DNA of 64,000 bases from contig JANQPT010000043.1 of the NCBI GenBank assembly GCA_028285345.1, positions 186,001 to 250,000 of the forward strand. The letters run 5' to 3'. Origin of the DNA: Planctomycetales bacterium (GTDB taxonomy: Bacteria; Planctomycetota; Planctomycetia; Planctomycetales; Planctomycetaceae). The notes below the pieces were generated by a model, which ran no database searches, was not told the origin of the DNA, and worked only from the letters and a program-made list of their open reading frames with translations. A program made the translations under genes and the position numbers. Positions 47,717-57,227 of the stretch are shown here, piece by piece (position 1 is the stretch's first letter; the number at the start of each line of letters is the position of its first letter).

Positions 47717-49231
47717 ATGAACTCCCGCCGGTCAAAGAACAAAACGACTCCAACCTCGGACTCAACAGAGAAACGGGGCGAACAGCACTTGGTCAACAAG
47801 CTGTTTGCTCCTGTTGAAAACGCCTGGCTGGCGGTCTTGCGCGTTTCCTATGGGTCGGTGCTGCTTTGGCTAGCTTGGCACTACTTTCAGGCGGAGCCGA
47901 GGAACTTTAACAAAGACCGCATTGCCACGTTTTTCATTGATCCCCCGTTTCACTACACGTTTGTCGGTTTCGGGTGGGTCAAACCGTGGCCGGGCGACTG
48001 GTGCTACGTGCATATTGCCGTGATGGGCATCGCGGCAGCCCTGGTGGTGCTGGGGCTGTTTTACCGAGCCTCCAGCATCGTCCTGTTTCTGACTTGGACG
48101 CAAGTGTTCCTGATGGAACGGGGTTTGTATCAGAACCATAACTATTTGCTGGTGCTGATCTGCTTCTTAATGATGTTCATGCCGGCGAATCGCGTGTTTG
48201 CGCTCGACTGCGCGTTGCGACCGTCGCTGCGAACCCATTTTGTGCCGGCTTGGACCTTGTGGCTGATGCGGCTACAGTTGGCGATTCCCTACTTTTACGG
48301 GGGATTGGTCAAGATCGACAACGACTGGCTGCACGCGTTCCCGATGCGATTGTCGCTGCCGGCGAAGACCGACAATTGGATCATCGGGGCGTTCGCGGAC
48401 AAGTTGTGGTTCGCATACTTCATTTCTTACACCGGATTGCTGTTTGACCTCTTCATCGTTCCCTTGTTGCTGTGGCGCCGTACGCGCATACCGGCCTTTT
48501 TGATGGCGATGACGTTCCATCTGGCCAACTCCCAGATCTTTCTGATCGATGTCTTTCCCTGGTTTATGATCGGGGCGACCTTGATCTTCTTTCCGCCGGA
48601 TTTTGCGCGCTCTGTTTGTTACCGCATCATGAGGGTTCCCCTGCCGCAGCACACACCGGAATTCAAGGCGCCGGCCGTGCTGCGCGGCAAACAAAAGGTG
48701 ATTCTAGCCTGCTGTGGGATCTATGCCGCGGTGCAGTTGCTGGTGCCGTTTCGGCATTACCTCTATCCGAACGATGTCGATTGGACCGGGGAGGGGTATT
48801 ATTTTTCCTGGCGAATGATGCTCAATCGTCCGGAGGCGATCCACCGTTTTTTCGCCTACGACCCGGACCTGGGCGGAGCCGAACCGGTCAATCCGTTCGA
48901 ACATATGAGCAACTGGCAGTTGCTGCCGATGCGACATGATGCCGACATGATCGTCAACTTTGCACATCATGTCGCCGAGAATTATCGAAAGCGCGGTCAC
49001 CGGAACATTGAGATCCACGTGTACGCTATCTGCTCTCTCAACGGGCGGAAACCGCAGTTGCTCATCGACTCCCACGCCGATTTGGCGCAAGTCGAGCGGT
49101 CATTGTGGTCGTGCCCGGCGTTGCTGCCGAATAAGGAGCCGCTCCACTATCCGGGTTGGAGTCCGGATCCGACCGGCTGGGAGAGCCTGCCGGAAATTGC
49201 GCCGCGGCTGTGGCGGCCGGATCAGAAGTGA
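47717..49231 (+). CDS. HTTM-domain membrane protein (vitamin K-dependent carboxylase-like)
   Basis: 504 residues with several membrane helices. The HTTM hallmarks include VLRVSYGSVLLWLAWHY, LFYRASSIVLFLTWTQVFLM, YQNHNYLLVLICFLMMFMPA and QLAIPYFYGGLVKIDNDWL, and the lumenal part has FAYDPDLGG and FAHHVAENYRK. The family is related to gamma-glutamyl carboxylase, but in bacteria the substrate is unknown. The gene lies 286 bases from the divergent DUF3179 gene. Confidence 0.87.
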   Translation: MNSRRSKNKTTPTSDSTEKRGEQHLVNKLFAPVENAWLAVLRVSYGSVLLWLAWHYFQAEPRNFNKDRIATFFIDPPFHYTFVGFGWVKPWPGDWCYVHIAVMGIAAALVVLGLFYRASSIVLFLTWTQVFLMERGLYQNHNYLLVLICFLMMFMPANRVFALDCALRPSLRTHFVPAWTLWLMRLQLAIPYFYGGLVKIDNDWLHAFPMRLSLPAKTDNWIIGAFADKLWFAYFISYTGLLFDLFIVPLLLWRRTRIPAFLMAMTFHLANSQIFLIDVFPWFMIGATLIFFPPDFARSVCYRIMRVPLPQHTPEFKAPAVLRGKQKVILACCGIYAAVQLLVPFRHYLYPNDVDWTGEGYYFSWRMMLNRPEAIHRFFAYDPDLGGAEPVNPFEHMSNWQLLPMRHDADMIVNFAHHVAENYRKRGHRNIEIHVYAICSLNGRKPQLLIDSHADLAQVERSLWSCPALLPNKEPLHYPGWSPDPTGWESLPEIAPRLWRPDQK

Positions 49232-49312
49232 ACGGCGCACTCACGCGACGTCATTTTCCAATTGACGACAACTGGCGAGCAAAATCATTGGTGGCGATTC
49301 GTCTCGTGTCGC

Positions 49313-50044
49313 TCACCAAAGCACCCACGTCCCAGTCGCCAAGATGTAGACGCCCAGCAACAGATTTGTCACGGCATGGGCGACGATGCATGCCCAGAGG
49401 TTTTTGGTGTGGTAGTAGAGCAGGTTGATCCCCGCACACCAAATGGCGGCCGCCAGCAGTTCCGGATGGGCTAGCGTGAACAGGACCGTCACCACCGCGA
49501 AACTAAATCCAGTAAATTGGCCCTGGGGGACGGTTTCGAAATTGTCCTTGACCAAATACCGGAGCAGGAAGCCCCGCCAGAAGACCTCCTCCATCAGCGG
49601 CACCACAATCGCCAGGCCAAATAGGCGCACGGCAACGAATGCCCAGGCACCGCCACCGCCACCGCCAATGCTTTCGAACGGGTCGTAGCCGCTGCGGTTT
49701 GCAGAGTAGAGCCAACTTGGCAGCAGATCGGCGACGTGTGCTTCGAGGTTTAACTTCCATAGGCCAATCCAAACCGCGACGCCCGCGATTCCGGCAATGA
49801 CTGCCCAGCCGAATCCGGAGTTCGAGAATGCGGGATAGCTGCCACGAAAGTAAGACCAAGCGGCAAGCACGACCGCGATCTTGACGGTGTAAACAAAGGG
49901 ATAGTACGCGGCCAGCGGCTCCCAACCCTCCGCGGCCGTCAACACCATGAACAACACAAACGGCAGGACATACGCCAGGATTGGGCTGCTTGTTTTCGTC
50001 TGCGACGATGCGGGGGGCGCGGGCTGTTCGTCGTTTTGTGCCAT
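49313..50044 (-). CDS. CPBP-family intramembrane glutamic endopeptidase (CAAX-protease-related)
   Basis: About 243 residues from the ATG at 50044. Multiple helices, with the catalytic motif EEVFWRGFLLRYL near residue 150 and LFTLAHPELLAAAIWCAG as the second and third CPBP motifs. The layout (YYPFVYTVKIAVVLAAW near the N-terminus and a long middle with PFESIGGGGGG) fits the CAAX prenyl protease-related family that often accompanies exosortase systems. A PEP-CTERM gene lies at 57228, but no exosortase was seen in the window, so a direct link is unproven. Confidence 0.83.
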   Translation of the reverse strand: MAQNDEQPAPPASSQTKTSSPILAYVLPFVLFMVLTAAEGWEPLAAYYPFVYTVKIAVVLAAWSYFRGSYPAFSNSGFGWAVIAGIAGVAVWIGLWKLNLEAHVADLLPSWLYSANRSGYDPFESIGGGGGGAWAFVAVRLFGLAIVVPLMEEVFWRGFLLRYLVKDNFETVPQGQFTGFSFAVVTVLFTLAHPELLAAAIWCAGINLLYYHTKNLWACIVAHAVTNLLLGVYILATGTWVLW

Positions 50045-50132
50045 GAGGTTTGATTCTGTATGATTGAGGGGCGAGTGAAGCTGAAGAGTTGTTGTGGCGG
50101 CAGTGAAATCTAGCACATAGATCGAGGATACG

Positions 50133-51911
50133 ATGAGATTGCTCGTGTTGATTGTAGGGATTCTCGCAATATTCGTCGGGGGTCATTCTCCTGCGGAGGC
50201 AGCTGAGCGGCCGAATGTGATTTTGATCGTCACCGACGACCAGGGGTACGGCGATTTGGGCGTGACGGGCAATCCGTTGATCCGCACGCCCAATATTGAC
50301 GCCATGGCGCGGCGGAGCGCGTCGCTGTCGAGGTTCTATGTCTCTCCTGTCTGCGCCCCGACGCGGGCCTGTTTAATGACGGGCCGTTATAACTACCGCA
50401 CACGGGCCATCGATACCTACATCGGCCGCGCGATGATGGATCCTGAAGAAGTCACGGTGGCTGAGATGCTTCGCGACGGCGGGTACGCGACGGGGATTTT
50501 CGGCAAGTGGCATCTGGGCGATAACTATCCGATGCGGCCCATGGATCAAGGTTTTGAGGAGTCGCTAGTCCATCGCGGCGGCGGAATCGGGCAGCCGTCG
50601 GATCCCCCCGACGGGGAGGGAAAGTACACGGACCCGGTGCTGTTTCACAACGGCCGCGAATCGCCCCGCAAAGGATATTGTACAGACGTCTATTTCAATG
50701 CCGCGATCGATTGGATGAGCGAGATGCGCCGCGCGGAACGTCCCTTTTTTGCGTACATTCCCACAAACGCACCGCACGGGCCGTTTCATGACGTTCCGGT
50801 CGCGGAATACGAGCAGTACAAGGACCTCGATCTCTCCAACGACCGCTTTCCGCAGACGCGCGGCCACCGGCTGCCGAAGAAATCGGACCAGGACAAACGC
50901 GCGCGGATCTTCGCCATGATCAGCAATGTCGATGCCAACATCGGACGATTGTTCAAACAGCTCGACGAACTAGGCATCACCGACAATACGTTGGTGATGT
51001 TCATGGTCGACAACGGACCGAACGGACGCCGCTACGTCGCCGGGATGCGGGGTGCGAAGTCGCAAGTCTATGAAGGGGGAATTCACTCGCCCTTCTTTGC
51101 GCACTGGCCCGCGAAGTTGAAGGCGGGGCAAACCTCCGACCGCATCGCGGCGCACATTGATATGTTGCCGACGCTGCTCGAGGTCTGTCAGGTTGACGCA
51201 CCGCGGAAGGTCAAGCTGGATGGGCGGAGTGTCTTGCCGTTACTGGAAGGCCGACAGGCGAATTGGCCGGAGCGGACGCTGTTTATTCAAGCCCATCGCG
51301 GAAACGTGCCGGTGCGGTACCACAATTTTGCCGCGCTGAATCAACGGTGGACGCTACTCAATGCCAGCGGCTTTGGCCGCGAGCAACTTCCGGGGCGTCC
51401 CAAGTTTGAATTGTATGATATGGAAGCGGATCCGCTGCAAATGAAAGATGTCGCCGGTGATCACCGGGAAGTTGTCAACAAGCTCAAACAGCAATACGAC
51501 GCCTGGTTCGACGACGTGAGCAGCACACGCGCGGACAATTATGCGCCGCCGCGGATTCATGTGGGGACGCCGCACGAGAATCCGGTCGTGCTCACGCGGC
51601 AAGACTGGCGGCGGACCAGCAAGGACAGCGGCTGGCAGCCCGATTCTCATGGTTATTGGGAATTGTACGCCGCGGAGTCGGGACGGTACGATGTGACGGT
51701 GACGTATCGTCCGAGGGATGTTGCCGAGCAGTTGACGTTAGTCGTCGGCGATCAACGGCTGGAGGCCAAATTGTCGGCGGCGTCGACGTCGCATGTCTTT
51801 CGCGGCGTGAAGTTGCCCCAAGGTAATCTGCGGCTGGATGCGAGCTTGGCGGATCGGCGACAGCGGAAACGGGGGCCGTGGCAAGTGGAGGTGAAACGAA
51901 CGAATTCGTGA
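50133..51911 (+). CDS. Secreted Cys-type sulfatase
   Basis: 592 residues. Signal peptide (MRLLVLIVGILAIFVGGHSPA). The sulfatase domain has NVILIVTDDQGYGDLGVTGN (metal-binding Asp pair), the formylglycine motif VCAPTRACLMTGR (CxPxR), GIFGKWHLGD and FMVDNGPNG. A C-terminal beta-rich domain (residues about 480-592, TVTYRPRDVAEQLTLVVGDQ) resembles an accessory carbohydrate-binding module. It needs a formylglycine-generating or anaerobic maturase encoded elsewhere. GAGGATACG lies before the ATG. Confidence 0.93.
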   Translation: MRLLVLIVGILAIFVGGHSPAEAAERPNVILIVTDDQGYGDLGVTGNPLIRTPNIDAMARRSASLSRFYVSPVCAPTRACLMTGRYNYRTRAIDTYIGRAMMDPEEVTVAEMLRDGGYATGIFGKWHLGDNYPMRPMDQGFEESLVHRGGGIGQPSDPPDGEGKYTDPVLFHNGRESPRKGYCTDVYFNAAIDWMSEMRRAERPFFAYIPTNAPHGPFHDVPVAEYEQYKDLDLSNDRFPQTRGHRLPKKSDQDKRARIFAMISNVDANIGRLFKQLDELGITDNTLVMFMVDNGPNGRRYVAGMRGAKSQVYEGGIHSPFFAHWPAKLKAGQTSDRIAAHIDMLPTLLEVCQVDAPRKVKLDGRSVLPLLEGRQANWPERTLFIQAHRGNVPVRYHNFAALNQRWTLLNASGFGREQLPGRPKFELYDMEADPLQMKDVAGDHREVVNKLKQQYDAWFDDVSSTRADNYAPPRIHVGTPHENPVVLTRQDWRRTSKDSGWQPDSHGYWELYAAESGRYDVTVTYRPRDVAEQLTLVVGDQRLEAKLSAASTSHVFRGVKLPQGNLRLDASLADRRQRKRGPWQVEVKRTNS

Positions 51912-51924
51912 GTCAACGGGCCGT

Positions 51925-52374
51925 TCACTTCTCTTCCGGCAAGATCATGTCTTCGTGCCAGTAGCGGTTCAGTTCCTTGACCAAGTGCAGGAATTTCTCC
52001 AGATTGAGCGGCTTGGTCATATAGCTCTGGACGTGCAGTTCTTCGCTACGCTGCATGTCGTAGGCGTCGGTGGAGGCGGTCATGATTACGACGGGGATCT
52101 GTTTCAACGATTCGTCGCTCTTGACCTCCAACAGGACTTCGCGGCCGTCTTTTTTGGGAAGACTCAAGTCGAGCAAAATCAAATCGGGCCGTGGAGCACG
52201 CGAGAACTTTCCGCGTTGGTTGAGGAACTCGACCGCCTCCTCACCGTCGGACACCCACGTCAGCCGGTGTTGGACGCCCCCGTTCTTCAGAGCGCCGAAC
52301 GCAATTCGCGCGAACGTGAGGCTGTCTTCGACCAGCAGAATTTCCATTGGCCGGCCGACGATGTTATGGTCCAT
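51925..52374 (-). CDS. Stand-alone response regulator receiver protein (Rcp1-like)
   Basis: About 149 residues. One receiver domain: acidic pocket in ILLVEDSLTFAR, phosphoacceptor Asp in LILLDLSLPKKDGREVL, Thr in VIMTAST, Lys in SYMTKPLN. It lacks an output domain, like the Rcp1/CheY-type regulators. AGGTGG lies just before the ATG at 52374; the reading frame extends 18 codons upstream but without a better site. No kinase is nearby on this side. It ends 13 bases after the sulfatase stop on the opposite strand. Confidence 0.85.
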   Translation of the reverse strand: MDHNIVGRPMEILLVEDSLTFARIAFGALKNGGVQHRLTWVSDGEEAVEFLNQRGKFSRAPRPDLILLDLSLPKKDGREVLLEVKSDESLKQIPVVIMTASTDAYDMQRSEELHVQSYMTKPLNLEKFLHLVKELNRYWHEDMILPEEK

Positions 52375-52529
52375 AGCGCCACCTGCGTCGCTGTAGCGAA
52401 GCTCGTGGTGAGAAGTCTTCTGGGACATTGAATACCAAGCTCAACGGCAGGGCCTGTCAGAGTCCGATGACATGCATTGCCGACGGTCAAGCGATCAAAC
52501 GAATTGAAGGCGGTTGAGGTTCGCGTTCC

Positions 52530-52600
52530 CTGGTCGCCGCGAGAGGCCGCGGTTAGGCGGGTGCACCGACCCGGACTGCAGGTCGGGGCGACAAACCTCC
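52530..52600. repeat. Palindrome-rich intergenic segment
   Basis: Between the response regulator and methyltransferase genes. Contains a CCGCG/CGCGG hairpin (52537-52552) and a CCGACC/GGTCGG hairpin (52566-52586). Possibly a terminator for the methyltransferase gene or a fifth repeat family; only one copy is visible in the window. Confidence 0.4.
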
Positions 52601-52676
52601 GCGTAACGTCGCGGCTACTGTTATTGTACGCACCGTTTGGGGTCTGTCATCCCCCAAAATCAGCAACGTGAAGGGT

Positions 52677-53486
52677 TCACTCGGCGTCAGTCTCTTTTTT
52701 GAGAATCACCACCACGTTATCACCAAACCGCCTGGTAAACGGGAGGATTTTGAACATCCAATAGTCAAAACGCTCAAGCAGCGGGCGGTTACTGACCACA
52801 CTACTTAGCATAGACAACACGCGAAATTTGACGACATCCATCTGCGGAAAATGGCGGCGCATCAACTGGAAATCGCCGTCGTTGAGCGGCCGCTCGTCGT
52901 CGGTGTCGTGGTAGCTTACACCGCGGACACGATTTTTCACGCCGATCGGCAGCACCCACGTGACGGGGGGAGAGCGGCGAATGCGGTCGCGAAACGGGGT
53001 CTGCAGAGAATCCTTGAAGATCGCACAGCCGCCGGGCTTGAGAATTCGGCGCATTTCCGGGACCGCCTCGCTCAACTCGACATGGTGCAGAATGTTCTCG
53101 CCTACCAGGACGTCGAAATGCTCATCCGGGTAATCCAACGCCTCTGCGGGCTGCACCGAGAACTTGGCCCGTGAAACGTAGCCATATTTTTCCGCCAGCG
53201 TCTGCGCGACGCCGATATTGCCGTCGGAGATGTCGAATCCGCTCACGCGATAGCCGAGCCGGGCATATCGCAGGGCGTGTGCTCCTTGACCGCAGCCGTA
53301 ACTGAGCAGTTCCCTGTCCGGCGGCGGATAGTGCTCCTGGACGTAGTTATAGATGTACCAGTACGGATTCCAGGGGCCGAATCGTTTTTGCGAGAAGTGG
53401 TCGAAGTCGACTTCAGTGAGATGCGTCTTGCTGATGCGTTCGTTGTACTCATCTCGTTCGCGCTGCTGTCGTTCGGTGAGTTCCAT
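52677..53486 (-). CDS. Class I SAM-dependent methyltransferase
   Basis: About 269 residues from the ATG at 53486; a GTG 12 bases upstream is an alternative. Motif I is LLSYGCGQGAHALRYARLGY (GxGxG), motif II follows with VSGFDISDGN, and motif IV with DVLVGENILHHVELSEAV. The rest is a family typical of ubiquinone or small-molecule methyltransferases. Substrate unknown. Its C-terminus carries basic residues (RRFGDNVVVILKKET). Confidence 0.87.
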   Translation of the reverse strand: MELTERQQRERDEYNERISKTHLTEVDFDHFSQKRFGPWNPYWYIYNYVQEHYPPPDRELLSYGCGQGAHALRYARLGYRVSGFDISDGNIGVAQTLAEKYGYVSRAKFSVQPAEALDYPDEHFDVLVGENILHHVELSEAVPEMRRILKPGGCAIFKDSLQTPFRDRIRRSPPVTWVLPIGVKNRVRGVSYHDTDDERPLNDGDFQLMRRHFPQMDVVKFRVLSMLSSVVSNRPLLERFDYWMFKILPFTRRFGDNVVVILKKETDAE

Positions 53487-53498
53487 TGACTTGATCAC

Positions 53499-53797
53499 TT
53501 ACGGCAAATCCTGAAATAGACACTACGACCAAAGACCGTGACGGAAACGGCGTCCCACACCTCATCCTAACTCCTGGGCTGATCGAAGCGGCAGTTGAAC
53601 TTCTCTGGACCGCGCGCAGACGCCGGTTCGGGCGCCGGGAATCGCAATTGAAGCGATTATACCGCTTGGTCACGGAGCCGGCATCCGCTGTGCGGGCGAA
53701 ACCGGTGCCGCATGCCGATTCGAGCCGCTGGAACGATCTGGGGGTATGAACTATTCTGGGGGCTCATCCGACGTTCTGAACACCAAGAATCGACCGC
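53499..53797. other. Intergenic stretch between divergent genes, no gene seen
   Basis: About 300 bases between the divergently oriented methyltransferase and aminotransferase genes. It should contain both promoters. Short frames are present but have no supporting motif. Confidence 0.35.
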
Positions 53798-54715
53798 ATG
53801 TCCGCCGAGCCGATTGTCTATTTCAATGGAGAGTATCTGCCCGCCAACGAAGCGCGGATTCCATTGTTTGATCTCGGGTTGCACGGCGTGGCGGCGACGG
53901 AAATGACCCGCACATTCGGTCACCGCTGCTATCGGCTGGATGATCATCTGGACCGTCTAAACAATTCGATGAGCAAGCTGGGACTGCATGCCGATTTGCT
54001 GCGGGACGATTGGCAGCGGATCACGCAGACTGTAGTCGAGCACAATGCGGCCCTGATATCGGGCGATGCGGACTTACTCGTCAATCATCTGGTCACCGCC
54101 GGTCCGCACCCGTCTTACGGTACAGCGAAACCTGGAGCCGCGACGGAGCGCGTGACGATCTGCGTGCAGGCGTTTCCGATCCCGTTCGCCCGGTTCGCCG
54201 ATCAGTATGAAACGGGACAACATTTGGTCGTCCCGGATGTACGGCACATTCCCCCGGAATGTCTCGAACCCGGCATCAAATCCCGCAACCGACTGCATTG
54301 GTATTTGGCGGACCGCGCTGCGCGCGAAATCGATCCCGCCGCGGCGGCGCTGCTCTGCGACATGGATGGCCAGCTCACCGAGACGAGTGCCGGGAATTTT
54401 TTTATCGTCGAGGGCGACGCGATTGTAACGCCTCCGCTGAGAAACATCTTAAACGGCATCAGCCGCACCGTGGTGCGGGACATTGCACGGTATCTGGATC
54501 GCAGATTCTTGGAGCAGGAAATTAGCCTGGACCGCGCCCTGTCCGCGCAGGAGGCGCTTACGTCGTCGACGACGTATTGCGTGCTGCCAGTGACGCGGAT
54601 CAATCAACAGCCGATCGGTGACGGGATCCCGGGAGCGGTGTTCGGGCAGGTCCTGGAGACCTGGAACATGACGGTCGGCCTGGACATTGCCGGTCAAGCA
54701 CGATCCCAATCGTAG
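53798..54715 (+). CDS. Class IV aminotransferase (branched-chain/D-amino acid type)
   Basis: 305 residues. PLP-dependent fold type IV: N-terminal YFNGEYLPANEARIPLFDLG with the typical FDLG turn, the Schiff-base lysine in GIKSRNRLHWYLADRAAR near residue 165, and DMDGQLTETSAGNFF near 195. It resembles branched-chain or 4-amino-4-deoxychorismate lyase-type members; the amino donor cannot be told apart by eye. The following methyltransferase gene starts ten bases downstream. Confidence 0.88.
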   Translation: MSAEPIVYFNGEYLPANEARIPLFDLGLHGVAATEMTRTFGHRCYRLDDHLDRLNNSMSKLGLHADLLRDDWQRITQTVVEHNAALISGDADLLVNHLVTAGPHPSYGTAKPGAATERVTICVQAFPIPFARFADQYETGQHLVVPDVRHIPPECLEPGIKSRNRLHWYLADRAAREIDPAAAALLCDMDGQLTETSAGNFFIVEGDAIVTPPLRNILNGISRTVVRDIARYLDRRFLEQEISLDRALSAQEALTSSTTYCVLPVTRINQQPIGDGIPGAVFGQVLETWNMTVGLDIAGQARSQS

Positions 54716-54725
54716 ATTGAGAGTT

Positions 54726-55385
54726 ATGAAACGATTGCTGAACGAATATCGAGAGTTTTTCGGCGAGTTTCGCAGCCGTTTTGAAACGACGGGCGCGGTT
54801 GCGCCCAGCGGCCGATTTTTGGCGTCAGCACTCTGCCGCCCGCTCCGCTCGCGCACGGGGCCGGTGCGAGTGTTGGAGGTCGGCCCCGGGACCGGCGCGG
54901 TGACACGTCAAATCGTGAAGTTGCTGACACCGGGCGACCGGTTTGATCTGGTCGAACTGAACGAGAATTTCGTCGATACACTGAACCGCCGATTTGAACA
55001 GGAAGCCGATTTTCGCGCCGCGGCCGAGTTCTCCGCCGTTCATCTCTGCCCGCTACAGGAATTTCAGGCGGAGGAGCCGTACGATTACGTCATCTCCGGG
55101 CTGCCGCTGAATAACTTCTCTGCAGCGCTGGTCGAGGAGATCTTCGAGAGCTACTGGCGGCTGCTTGCGCCGGCCGGGACGCTGTCGTACTTTGAATACA
55201 TGTACGTCCGCCCTTTTCGGCGTCTGGTCTCCAAACCGACCGAAAAGCTCCGGCTGGCCGACCTGGAGAAGGTGCTCAACGAGCAGTTGACGAGTCACCG
55301 GATTGCCCGCGATTGGGTGTTCGTTAATCTTCCGCCGGCATGGGTCCAACACCTCCGCCGCGAACCCGCGGCGGCGGCGGTTTGA
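54726..55385 (+). CDS. SAM-dependent methyltransferase, phospholipid-type
   Basis: About 219 residues from the ATG at 54726. Motif I VLEVGPGTGAVTRQI near residue 53, motif II DLVELNENFVDTLNR and DYVISGLPLNNFSAALVEEI follow, as in the phosphatidylethanolamine or small-molecule methyltransferases (PmtA group). It follows the aminotransferase gene closely, suggesting one transcript, but the pathway is unclear. The reading frame extends 13 codons upstream into the aminotransferase gene. Confidence 0.85.
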   Translation: MKRLLNEYREFFGEFRSRFETTGAVAPSGRFLASALCRPLRSRTGPVRVLEVGPGTGAVTRQIVKLLTPGDRFDLVELNENFVDTLNRRFEQEADFRAAAEFSAVHLCPLQEFQAEEPYDYVISGLPLNNFSAALVEEIFESYWRLLAPAGTLSYFEYMYVRPFRRLVSKPTEKLRLADLEKVLNEQLTSHRIARDWVFVNLPPAWVQHLRREPAAAAV

Positions 55386-55525
55386 GGATGTTGGTTTTGT
55401 GGGGATCGGTGAGCTGTGGACGCTGGACAATCTTTATGAAGCAGTGGCTTCTTGAGTGGTACTTGTAGGGGAGCATTCAATCAAAAAGTATTAGCGCCGC
55501 GATCATTGTTTTGGCTGGTTCGATC

Positions 55526-55660
55526 ATGTTTAGCTGCAGTGCGACGTCCCTCTACCCCGTCGTCGTTCAGGTGGCAGGTACCGTTCTCGGCTGTGTTGGG
55601 TTTGGCGTATGGATGCTGACTCTGGCGATTCCCCAGGGTGGATTTTCTGTGCCTGAATGA
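55526..55660 (+). pseudogene. Fragment of a small membrane protein
   Basis: 44 residues from the ATG at 55526, mostly one hydrophobic stretch (VVVQVAGTVLGCVGFGVWML). Upstream the same frame continues back to a TAG near 55471 with a further hydrophobic run (SISAAIIVLAGSIM), without an ATG. It looks like the 3' end of a two-helix membrane protein whose start was lost, or a very small real gene. Confidence 0.35.
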
Positions 55661-55687
55661 ACCCAAACTGTACGGCTAGGTATCGTC

Positions 55688-55987
55688 ATGACACGGAAGA
55701 CGCCGAACTGCAAACGTACTGTTTGCGCCACTGTGCTCGCTGTGCTAGTGCTGGTCGGCGTCTACGTTGGCAGTTATTTTCTGCTGGGGGAATACAACGA
55801 CTCATCTCTGAATACTACAGGCTACCCCACTCTATTAGCGATCGACTCAGTTCGGACCAGAACTTTTGAACATGATGAATTGGTCGTGCTCTTTCGCCCA
55901 GCGGGATGGGTAGAGGCAAACTTACGAGGATGGCCAATCCATCTTGAGGGACCAGAGTCGGTTCACGTGTGTGACCCTGATTGGTGA
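55688..55987 (+). CDS. Small membrane-anchored hypothetical protein
   Basis: 99 residues. One N-terminal helix (TVCATVLAVLVLVGVYVGSY) and an extracytoplasmic domain with a Trp motif (LFRPAGWVEANLRGWPIHL). Such single-helix proteins of about 100 residues are common in planctomycetes; no function is known to me. Upstream lies the membrane-protein fragment. Confidence 0.55.
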   Translation: MTRKTPNCKRTVCATVLAVLVLVGVYVGSYFLLGEYNDSSLNTTGYPTLLAIDSVRTRTFEHDELVVLFRPAGWVEANLRGWPIHLEGPESVHVCDPDW

Positions 55988-56135
55988 TGCCAACTTTTGT
56001 TGCGCTGAGGGTGTAGCAGTGGTAGCCTGCCAGGCAACTGCAGACTTGGGTGCGAGTAGATTGTCTTGCCGCAGGCAAGACATTGGTAGATCATCATGAT
56101 TGCACACCTCCGGGAATGACAAGGGAAATTGCCAA

Positions 56136-56387
56136 ATGGATGAATCTCCTGGTTGGATCTACGGAACGGCAAAGGCGATTCTGTGGATGCTGCCGGCGAT
56201 CATCGTGACGTTAGCATTTCCGTTGGATCCATTATTGTTTCTAGGAGTCCTTGTGGGTGGTCCGCTACTGGCGATTTTCTCTGGGCTTTACCATCGTTCT
56301 TGGGGCGTTGCCTACGTCTCTGCGTTGATTTGGATTGCGCTCGTGGTTTGCTGGTTTGTTTCTCTTTATAGAGCAGCCGGTGTATGA
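56136..56387 (+). CDS. Small two-helix membrane protein
   Basis: 83 residues beginning MDESPGWIYGTAK. Two to three hydrophobic helices (AILWMLPAIIVTLAF, LLFLGVLVGGPLLAIFSG and VAYVSALIWIALVVCWFVSL). AAGGGAAATT precedes the ATG at 56136. A longer frame from 56100 is possible. No family recognised. Confidence 0.6.
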   Translation: MDESPGWIYGTAKAILWMLPAIIVTLAFPLDPLLFLGVLVGGPLLAIFSGLYHRSWGVAYVSALIWIALVVCWFVSLYRAAGV

Positions 56388-56440
56388 GTTTGAAAAACGC
56401 CGGTCCCAGGTTATTTAACTGACGTGTACCAGCGAAGCGC

Positions 56441-56880
56441 ATGTTAGGTGGAGAAGTTTTGGGAACTGCCGCCGCGTCGGCACGCCGTGCGACTCAGGTT
56501 TCAAAGTTTTGTTTCTTGGGCCGAGTTTGATAATCCGAGCAACACGATTTGCAGTGGGATGCGGCAGTGGCGTGTGCGACCGCGAGCGGTCGGCTTGGGT
56601 GTGATTGAAATCGGTGTTTGATCCGTGTGAATCTGTGGCGAAATTCTTTGGATGTTTTCGTTGTAGCGCTGGGTTTGCCCTGCCCTGAGTGACACTGAAT
56701 CTGCGCGATTCCCGCCACAACTGCCGAACCTGCCGGCACCATCGGCTGTCCCACAGACCGTTTACGCGTGCGCTTGCGACGGGTAGAGTTTCCGTGGTCA
56801 TGAGCTATAGCGCCGCTGCCGCGTGATCGGCTTGTCCACCTTGCACCCGTAGTTCAGCCGGATAATGCGACGGTTTCCTA
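56441..56880. repeat. Direct repeat family E, copy 1, ending in half a tRNA-Arg
   Basis: About 440 bases that match 57878-58306 with modest divergence; a 9-base insertion near 56650 is the main length difference. The last 38 bases (56843-56880) are the 5' half of the tRNA-Arg at 58269, cut in the anticodon loop after TTTCCTA. The distance between the copies is 1426-1435 bases. Confidence 0.85.
56843..56880 (+). pseudogene. 5' half of tRNA-Arg (truncated in the anticodon loop)
   Basis: Acceptor strand GCACCCG, D arm and 5' side of the anticodon stem are present. Compared with the intact gene there are several substitutions, including in the D arm. After TTTCCTA the sequence becomes unrelated. 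It cannot form a tRNA. Confidence 0.85.
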
Positions 56881-57227
56881 ATGAGTTCGCGCGGCGATCA
56901 GCGGCAGCGGATACTTGTGGAAATCTTGGTCGTGGCCATGCTAGTCTTCGCGCTCGGTCCACGACTTTGGAATCGTCAAACACATCGCCGGGATCTATTC
57001 GGGCGTCGGCTTTCTACGTCGATGCACTTGCGCAGGTGGCTATTCGTTTTGTCCGGCGGGATGGCACGCGATTTCCGACGTGTGGTCTCACAGCTCACAA
57101 CCTGCGCAAATTCTGGAAAACGCACATTATCTGCTTGATATCCGTGTTGGGATTGCTGAAGCTGAATTGTTGATTGAGTAATGGTTTGAACCGTCCGTTT
57201 GTCATTTTCCCCCCAGAGATTCTCATC

